From positions 124,001-188,000 of the forward strand of contig JACKCP010000002.1 in assembly GCA_020633955.1 (NCBI GenBank): a DNA stretch of 64,000 nt, given 5' to 3'. The position numbers and the translations under genes were made by a program. Shown one piece after another: positions 58,842-64,000 of this stretch (its first letter is position 1; the number at the start of each line of letters is the position of its first letter). The stretch comes from Desulfobacteraceae bacterium (lineage in GTDB: Bacteria; Desulfobacterota; Desulfobacteria; Desulfobacterales; JACKCP01). The notes beneath the pieces are model-generated. The model made no database searches. It saw only the letters and a program-made list of their open reading frames with translations, and was not told the origin of the DNA.

Positions 58842-60239
58842 TCACAGTTCACTTAAATATCTGTCAATATCTGTAGCAGCCTTTCTTCCGGCTCCCATGG
58901 CCATAATCACTGTTGCCTGACCTGTAACAATATCTCCTCCTGCCCAAACCCCCTTGACTGAAGTTTTACCTGTTTCAGAATCAGCTTCAACATAGCCTCT
59001 TTTTGTAAGAGCCAGGTCTTTTTCAGATCTTGTAAGAACAGGGTTTGCACCGCTTCCAACAGCAATTATCATGAGATCGCAGTCTATTACAAATTCTGAA
59101 CCCTTAATTTCAACAGGACGCCTTCTTCCTGAATCATCAGGTTCTCCAAGCTCCATTTTTATGCACTCTACCCCTTTAATCCGCCCGTTTTCATCTCCAA
59201 GGACCTTTACTGGATTTGTCAAAAGCTTGAAATCAATACCCTCTTCTTCTGCATGGTGAAGCTCTTCAGCTCTTGCTGGCATTTCTTCCCTTGATCTTCT
59301 GTAAACAATTGAAACATTTTTTCCGCCAAGCCTTAGAGCTGTTCTTGCGGCATCCATTGCAACGTTGCCGGCTCCCACAACCACAACATTGTCGCCAACT
59401 GCAATCGGGGTATCATAATCGGAATCATATGCCTTCATAAGATTGGCTCTTGTGAGGTATTCATTGGCTGAAAAAACTCCGTTGAAATTTTCACCTTCAA
59501 TATTCAAAAAGCTTGGAAGTCCTGCTCCAACACCTATGTATACTGCATCAAAGCCTTCTTCAAAAAGATCGTTTATGGTTTTGATTTTTCCTATCACATA
59601 ATTTAATACAAATTTTACTCCGCAGGATTTTAATTTTTCTATTTCATATTCAACAATTGTTTTTGGAAGACGAAATTCAGGAATTCCATAAACAAGAACT
59701 CCTCCCGCCTTATGAAATGCTTCAAAAACTGTTACGTCATAGCCTTTTAAGGCAAGGTCTCCGGCCACTGTAAGTCCTGAAGGACCAGACCCGACAACTG
59801 CAACTTTTCTGCCTGTTTTTTTAACATTTAAACAAACATCTTTTTTTCCTGCATTTATTTCAAGATCTGCTGCAAAACGCTCAAGAGCACCAATTGCAAC
59901 TGGAGTTCCCTTTTTACCCAGAATGCAGCTTCCCTCACACTGGTTTTCCTGGGGACATACCCTTCCGCATACAGCCGGAAGAAAGTTTTTCTTTCTGATT
60001 TCTGCTATTGCATCATCAAATTTTTCTTCAAGAATAAGTGAAATAAACTGAGGAATGGGAACTGATACAGGACATCCTTCAACACATGAAGGCTTTTTGC
60101 ATTTAAGACATCTTGAAGCTTCAAGAAGTGCAGTCTCTTTGTCAAAACCAAAGGGGACTTCCTTGAAATTTGACCTTCTTATTTCAGGCTTTTGTTCAGG
60201 CATTTTCTGCCTTGGAATTTTTTTTGCTTTATCTGCCAT
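58842..60239 (-). CDS. nfnB: NfnB, large subunit of bifurcating NADH-dependent ferredoxin:NADP+ oxidoreductase
   Basis: 465 residues of the glutamate synthase small-subunit-like type. N-terminal Cys motifs (LKCKKPSCVEGCPVSVP and AVCGRVCPQENQCEGSC) hold two [4Fe-4S] clusters. The FAD site is VAVVGSGPSGLTVAGDLAL and the NAD(P)-binding site VVVGAGNVAMDAARTAL; GVWAGGDIVTGQATVIMAMG ends the FAD domain. Together with NfnA it couples NADH and ferredoxin to NADP+. It lies 13 bp after nfnA, which argues against glutamate synthase. It could also act as sulfide dehydrogenase (SudA). Confidence 0.9.
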   Translation of the reverse strand: MADKAKKIPRQKMPEQKPEIRRSNFKEVPFGFDKETALLEASRCLKCKKPSCVEGCPVSVPIPQFISLILEEKFDDAIAEIRKKNFLPAVCGRVCPQENQCEGSCILGKKGTPVAIGALERFAADLEINAGKKDVCLNVKKTGRKVAVVGSGPSGLTVAGDLALKGYDVTVFEAFHKAGGVLVYGIPEFRLPKTIVEYEIEKLKSCGVKFVLNYVIGKIKTINDLFEEGFDAVYIGVGAGLPSFLNIEGENFNGVFSANEYLTRANLMKAYDSDYDTPIAVGDNVVVVGAGNVAMDAARTALRLGGKNVSIVYRRSREEMPARAEELHHAEEEGIDFKLLTNPVKVLGDENGRIKGVECIKMELGEPDDSGRRRPVEIKGSEFVIDCDLMIIAVGSGANPVLTRSEKDLALTKRGYVEADSETGKTSVKGVWAGGDIVTGQATVIMAMGAGRKAATDIDRYLSEL

Positions 60240-60252
60240 TGCTTCCCCCTTA

Positions 60253-61089
60253 TTACCTGTTGCCGCTTATTTTGCAGTTATAATCCTCAAGAGACTTTTT
60301 TTCCCTGTCAAGATATGCCCTAAGCCTCATCTGAAGCTCATTGAAATCAACTTCATGTCCGTCAAACTCAGGCCCGTCAACACAGGCAAATTTTGTTTTA
60401 CCTCCAATACTCACACGGCAGCAGCCGCACATCCCTGTTCCGTCAATCATAATTGGGTTTAAACTTACAAGGGTTTTAACATTGTATTTTTTTGTAAGCT
60501 CCGATACTGCCTTCATCATCATTACAGGCCCTATTGCAACCACAAGATCGGCCTTTTCCTTTTCAAGCTCATCTTTTAAAGCGTCTGTAACAAATCCCTT
60601 TCTGCCGTCACTTCCGTCATCTGTGCAGATCATGAGATTTTTTGAGATATTATCCATTTCATCTTTTAAAATAAGAAGATTTTTATTTCTTGCTCCCAAA
60701 ATCACATCAACATTACTTCCCTTTTCCACAAATCCTTTTGCAATAGGATATAACACCGCTATTCCAGTTCCTCCTCCAACACAGATTACTCTGTCAAGTT
60801 TTTCTATGTGAGTCGGCATTCCAAGAGGTCCTATTACATCTTCAAAAAAATCTCCTTTATCAAGTGAGGAAAAAATCTTTGTAGATTTTCCTACAACCAT
60901 ATAAATGATTGTGATTGTTCCCTTTGACTTGTCTGACATTGAAATTGTAAGAGGAATTCTTTCTCCCTGTTCATTTGCTTTTACAAGTACAAATTGTCCG
61001 GGTTTTGCCTTTGCTGCAATATCAGCTGCCTTAATCTCATTTAAGATTATGTTCTCAGCTATTTCTTCTCTTTTAAGTATTTCGTACAT
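60253..61089 (-). CDS. nfnA: NfnA, FAD/NAD-binding and [2Fe-2S] subunit
   Basis: 278 residues related to the electron-transfer subunit of dihydroorotate dehydrogenase: FAD part (GQFVLVKANEQGERIPLT), NAD part (VICVGGGTGIAVLYPIAKG) and a C-terminal [2Fe-2S] motif GTGMCGCCRVSIGG with FACVDGPEFDGH. Such subunits take electrons from NADH. A strong GAGGAGA site lies before the ATG. First gene of the nfnAB pair. Confidence 0.9.
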   Translation of the reverse strand: MYEILKREEIAENIILNEIKAADIAAKAKPGQFVLVKANEQGERIPLTISMSDKSKGTITIIYMVVGKSTKIFSSLDKGDFFEDVIGPLGMPTHIEKLDRVICVGGGTGIAVLYPIAKGFVEKGSNVDVILGARNKNLLILKDEMDNISKNLMICTDDGSDGRKGFVTDALKDELEKEKADLVVAIGPVMMMKAVSELTKKYNVKTLVSLNPIMIDGTGMCGCCRVSIGGKTKFACVDGPEFDGHEVDFNELQMRLRAYLDREKKSLEDYNCKISGNR

Positions 61090-61264
61090 AAATATCTCCT
61101 CAGGAAAATATTTTCCAAGAATTAAGATTCTTTTAAAAAAACACTTTATTCACATAAAAACTTCCTTATCAAGTAATAAAATCAGAAAATATGGCAATTG
61201 AATTTTTGTTGCTTCAGTGTTATGGAGAAACAAAATTTATTAACGTAACAAAAAAAGAGTTGAA

Positions 61265-62041
61265 ATGAGAATTTTTGAAAGTCACTGTCACATAAATGAT
61301 AAAAGCTTTAACAAAGACCTTGATAAAGTAATTGAAAGGGCAAATTCCAGCGGAGTTTCCCATATGATGATTGCAGGGGTTACCCTTGATACCTGCAAAA
61401 AAGCACTTGAAATTGCAAAGGCAAATAAAAATATTTTTATTTCTGTTGGAATCCATCCCCATGATGCATCAGAATGCTCAGAAGAAACAATAGACCAGCT
61501 GAAAAAAATAGCAGAAAACAATGAAGTTAAAGCCTGGGGAGAAACAGGACTTGATTTCAACAGAATGTATTCACCCCAGAAAGATCAGGAAAAATGGCTT
61601 TTAAGGCAAATTGAGGAAGCATCGAATCTTGACCTTCCCCTTATATTCCATGAAAGAGACACAAATAAAAGATTTCTTGAAATTATAAGGGCTGAAAATA
61701 TTAAAAGCGGTGTTGTACACTGTTTCAGCGGAGACAGGGATGAACTTTTTTCATACCTTGACATGGGCCTTTACATTGGAATTACAGGAGTTCTCACAAT
61801 CCAGAAAAGAGGAGAAAAATTAAGAGAACTTTTAAAAGATATTCCACTTGATAAAATACTTGTTGAAACAGATTCTCCCTATCTTACACCTGCCCCGCAA
61901 AAAAATAAGACCAACAGAAATGAGCCTTCATTTCTGCCTGTGATTGTAGAAAAAATTGCAGATATAAAAAAAGCAGATATAAATGAAATATCAGAAACAA
62001 TTTTCCAGAACACCTGCTCCCTTTTTAAAACAGGAAAATAA
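61265..62041 (+). CDS. tatD: TatD-family metal-dependent hydrolase/DNase
   Basis: 258 residues of TIM-barrel type. Metal ligands are visible: H-x-H near residue 6-8 (FESHCHINDK), Glu in AWGETGLDFNR, His in LIFHERD and VVHCFSGD, and Asp in LVETDSPYLTP. The family has 3'-5' exonuclease or deoxyribonuclease activity. It opens a plus-strand pair with the acyltransferase gene, 2 bp apart. Confidence 0.93.
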   Translation: MRIFESHCHINDKSFNKDLDKVIERANSSGVSHMMIAGVTLDTCKKALEIAKANKNIFISVGIHPHDASECSEETIDQLKKIAENNEVKAWGETGLDFNRMYSPQKDQEKWLLRQIEEASNLDLPLIFHERDTNKRFLEIIRAENIKSGVVHCFSGDRDELFSYLDMGLYIGITGVLTIQKRGEKLRELLKDIPLDKILVETDSPYLTPAPQKNKTNRNEPSFLPVIVEKIADIKKADINEISETIFQNTCSLFKTGK

Positions 62042-62043
62042 AA

Positions 62044-62976
62044 ATGAATAAATTTCAGACAATTATAATAAACATGATTGCTACATTTTTATCTTTCATA
62101 CCAAAATCCACAGGAAAATATATTGGAATTTTCTTTGGAAAACTCTGGTTTGCATTTGACAGAAAACACAGGTTCATGGCAATCCACAATCTTAAAAAAA
62201 TCTATTCAGACAAAATGTCTTTATATGAAATAAGGCAGCTTGCAAGGAAAAACTTTATTTTCCATGCAGTTACAACAATGGAAATTTTAAGACTGAAAAG
62301 ACTTTCTCCAGCTCAGATAATGGATGAAATTGAGGAGGTAGAAGGACTTGAACATTTTTTAAAGGCAAAAAAAACCGGAAGACCTGTTTTCCTTTTAAGC
62401 GCACATTTCGGAAACTGGGAACTTATGGCATTGTCTGCGCCCCTTATTCTTGGAGAACCGATTCATCTTATTGCAAGAAAACTTGACCTGGAACCCCTTG
62501 ACAAGCTCATAAAAACCATACGAAAAAAAACTGGAAATATTGTTATAGATAAAAAACAAAGTGCAACAATGATAAGCGGTATTTTAAGAAACAATGGAAT
62601 TGTGGGCGTACTTACAGATCAGAGGGCACTTATGAACTTGTCAGTTGAAGTTCCTTTCATGGGACACATTGCAAAAACAAACAGAGGACTTGCCCTTTTT
62701 GATTTAAGATACAAACCGGAAATTGTTCCGACTTTCTGCTACAGACTTGAAAACGGCAGATATAAAATGAAATTTTATCCCATGATTAAAAGACCTCTAA
62801 AATCAGACTTTAAAAAAGACTTAAAAAAATACACTGAAATATACAATAATATCCTGTCTGAAAAAATATATGAAACACCGGATCACTGGTTCTGGTTCCA
62901 TGACAGATGGGAAAAAAAGGAAGAATTTTTCGGTAAAAAAAAGAAATCAGGGAAAAAGAAAAGCTTTTTCTCCTGA
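62044..62976 (+). CDS. LpxL/HtrB-type lipid A acyltransferase
   Basis: 310 residues with the acyltransferase motif H-x4-E (LSAHFGNWELMALSAP), GVLTDQR and the C-terminal WFWFHDRWEK, all standard for lauroyl/myristoyl transferases that add secondary chains to Kdo2-lipid A. One N-terminal membrane helix. The last dozen residues (KKKKSGKKKSFFS) fall inside repeat A copy 4, so the tail was probably formed by repeat insertion. GGAA ribosome site within the tatD stop. Confidence 0.9.
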   Translation: MNKFQTIIINMIATFLSFIPKSTGKYIGIFFGKLWFAFDRKHRFMAIHNLKKIYSDKMSLYEIRQLARKNFIFHAVTTMEILRLKRLSPAQIMDEIEEVEGLEHFLKAKKTGRPVFLLSAHFGNWELMALSAPLILGEPIHLIARKLDLEPLDKLIKTIRKKTGNIVIDKKQSATMISGILRNNGIVGVLTDQRALMNLSVEVPFMGHIAKTNRGLALFDLRYKPEIVPTFCYRLENGRYKMKFYPMIKRPLKSDFKKDLKKYTEIYNNILSEKIYETPDHWFWFHDRWEKKEEFFGKKKKSGKKKSFFS

Positions 62977-63056
62977 AACCGCCTCATAAAAAAATGCAGC
63001 ACCAGTTCCAAGCAGAAAAAAGGATTTTTTGTAAGCTTACCGCTGAACAGTTAAAA
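62955..63056. repeat. Dispersed repeat A, copy 4 (partial)
   Basis: AAAGCTTTTTCTCCTGAAAC, GCAGCACCAGTTCC and CCGCTGAACAGTTAAAA match the right half of the elements at 2505 and 9690. The left part overlaps the acyltransferase stop. Confidence 0.65.
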
Positions 63057-63518
63057 TTATTTTTTCTGCCTGTTTAAATATCTGGTAATAATTTTATCAA
63101 GATTGTTTGAAAAAAGGTGTTTGTTTTTTACAGAAAAAGGAGAGCCGCCTTTTGTCATAATTCCGCTCCCCCTTAAAGAGTCCATAAAATCCCTGGTATT
63201 GAGTTTTGATCTTATATTTTCTTCTGTGAAAAGTTCTCCAAAGGGGCTTAGAACAAAACAGTTTTTCTCAATTAAAAATGAAGCAAGGGGAATATCTGAA
63301 GTAACGCAGATATCTTCTTTTTGTGCAAGTTTTACTATTTCATTGTCTGCAGCATCATTTTCCTTGGCGACTATTATTGTTTCTATAAAGGGAGATACAG
63401 GAACTTTTATCTGCTTGTTTGATACAAATACAGACTTTATTTTTGTTCTTCTTGAAACATCAAAAACAAGCTGTTTTATTTCATTAGGGCAGGCATCCCC
63501 GTCAACAAAGATTTTCAT
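63057..63518 (-). CDS. YaiI/YqxD-family (DUF188) protein
   Basis: 153 residues with FVDGDACPNEIKQLVFDVS, ENDAADNEIVKLAQKEDICV then TSDIPLASFLIEK, and RDFMDSLRGSGIMTKGG. These match DUF188, a PIN-like fold with conserved Asp residues, predicted to be a nuclease; activity is not established. It starts 2 bp after the TRAP permease stop on the same strand. Confidence 0.92.
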   Translation of the reverse strand: MKIFVDGDACPNEIKQLVFDVSRRTKIKSVFVSNKQIKVPVSPFIETIIVAKENDAADNEIVKLAQKEDICVTSDIPLASFLIEKNCFVLSPFGELFTEENIRSKLNTRDFMDSLRGSGIMTKGGSPFSVKNKHLFSNNLDKIITRYLNRQKK

Positions 63519-63520
63519 TT

Positions 63521-64000
63521 TTATTTTGCCATAAACTCAGGCAGAAACAATGCAATTGAAGGAAAAACTATTAAAAGTGCTGTTGCTGCAATTATTGCAA
63601 ATAAAAGAGGAACAACTCCCTTGAATATTGTTTCAAGTTTTACATCCTTTGCAACGCTTCTTACAACATAAACATTTACTCCAACAGGAGGTGTAATAAC
63701 TCCGATCTGGGTTACAAGAACTATTACAACGCCAAACCACACAGGGTTGTATCCAAGTGAAGTTACAACAGGGTAAAAAATTGGAACTGTAAGCATGATG
63801 AGTGCAAGTGCATCAATAAAGCATCCGCCTATCATGTATATTAAAATTATAATTGAAATTACAGCCCATGATGGAAAATCAAGCCCCCCTACCCATCCGG
63901 CTATCTGAAATGGAATCTGGGTTATTGCAAGAAAATGTCCAAGAACTGTTGCTCCTGCAACAATGGTTAAAATCATGCATGAAATTCTTGTTGTTTCAGT
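63521..64000 (-). CDS. TRAP transporter large permease (DctM), C-terminal part
   Basis: The frame is open at the right edge; about 159 C-terminal residues are present. Four membrane helices are visible, with IIILIYMIGGCFIDALALIM and the signature TQIGVITPPVGVNVYVVRSV of DctM/SiaM large subunits, which move carboxylates with a Na+ gradient and a periplasmic binding protein. Substrate unknown; partner genes lie beyond the window. Confidence 0.93.
   Translation of the reverse strand, partial: TETTRISCMILTIVAGATVLGHFLAITQIPFQIAGWVGGLDFPSWAVISIIILIYMIGGCFIDALALIMLTVPIFYPVVTSLGYNPVWFGVVIVLVTQIGVITPPVGVNVYVVRSVAKDVKLETIFKGVVPLLFAIIAATALLIVFPSIALFLPEFMAK

Overview
The window looks like chromosomal DNA of a low-GC Desulfobacterota (Desulfobacterales-like) anaerobe. 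This is inferred from the gene families: electron-bifurcating NfnAB, a 4-hydroxybutyryl-CoA dehydratase operon under sigma-54, an archaeal-type aromatic-pathway synthase, a TRAP transporter, many two-component and c-di-GMP genes, and two probable selenoproteins. No rRNA is present, so the affiliation is not proven.

Layout. 1-2414: end of an aldehyde dehydrogenase, a candidate small membrane selenoprotein, an ECF sigma/anti-sigma pair and Hsp33. 2415-13986: small envelope, stress and signalling genes separated by three families of short dispersed repeats. 14142-14680: a tandemly duplicated tRNA-Val/tRNA-Asp unit. 14941-20665: lon and the tig-clpP-clpX operon. 20890-28891: amidase, tRNA-Pro, STAS protein, the lnt-prfB-HD-thiEL cluster (prfB with its programmed frameshift) and a chemoreceptor. 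28934-36001: on the minus strand a PAS sigma-54 activator, then abfD, a small CGGC protein, abfT, and a transporter that runs out of frame into a NERD-like gene. 36438-41333: CNNM and GAF proteins, an acyltransferase, and an aromatic-pathway synthase preceded by a Phe-rich leader-peptide attenuator, then a eukaryotic-type HisA.

41387-48260 is a chromosomal integron: intI on the minus strand and a divergent array of about six cassettes separated by attC sites. Cassettes include a near-canonical lincosamide nucleotidyltransferase lnu(F), a BFD/CopZ-like iron-sulfur protein that is most simply read as a selenoprotein, three unknown or weakly recognised proteins, and a decayed IS91-type element. 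48387-54075 is an insertion-sequence graveyard (IS91, IS66 and IS1182-like fragments) with a DUF2235 hydrolase and two diguanylate cyclases.

54147-64000 returns to ordinary chromosome: two GNAT acetyltransferases, a secreted CLCA-like metalloprotease/VWA protein, a lipoprotein, NfnAB, TatD, a lipid A-type acyltransferase, a YaiI protein and the end of a TRAP permease.

The strongest leads are the two UGA-containing genes, each followed by a 6-bp stem with the same AGGU loop at a spacing suited to a bacterial SECIS element; the Phe/Tyr attenuator; the sigma-54 promoter and paired palindromes of the 4-hydroxybutyrate operon; and the resistance cassette inside a low-GC environmental integron.
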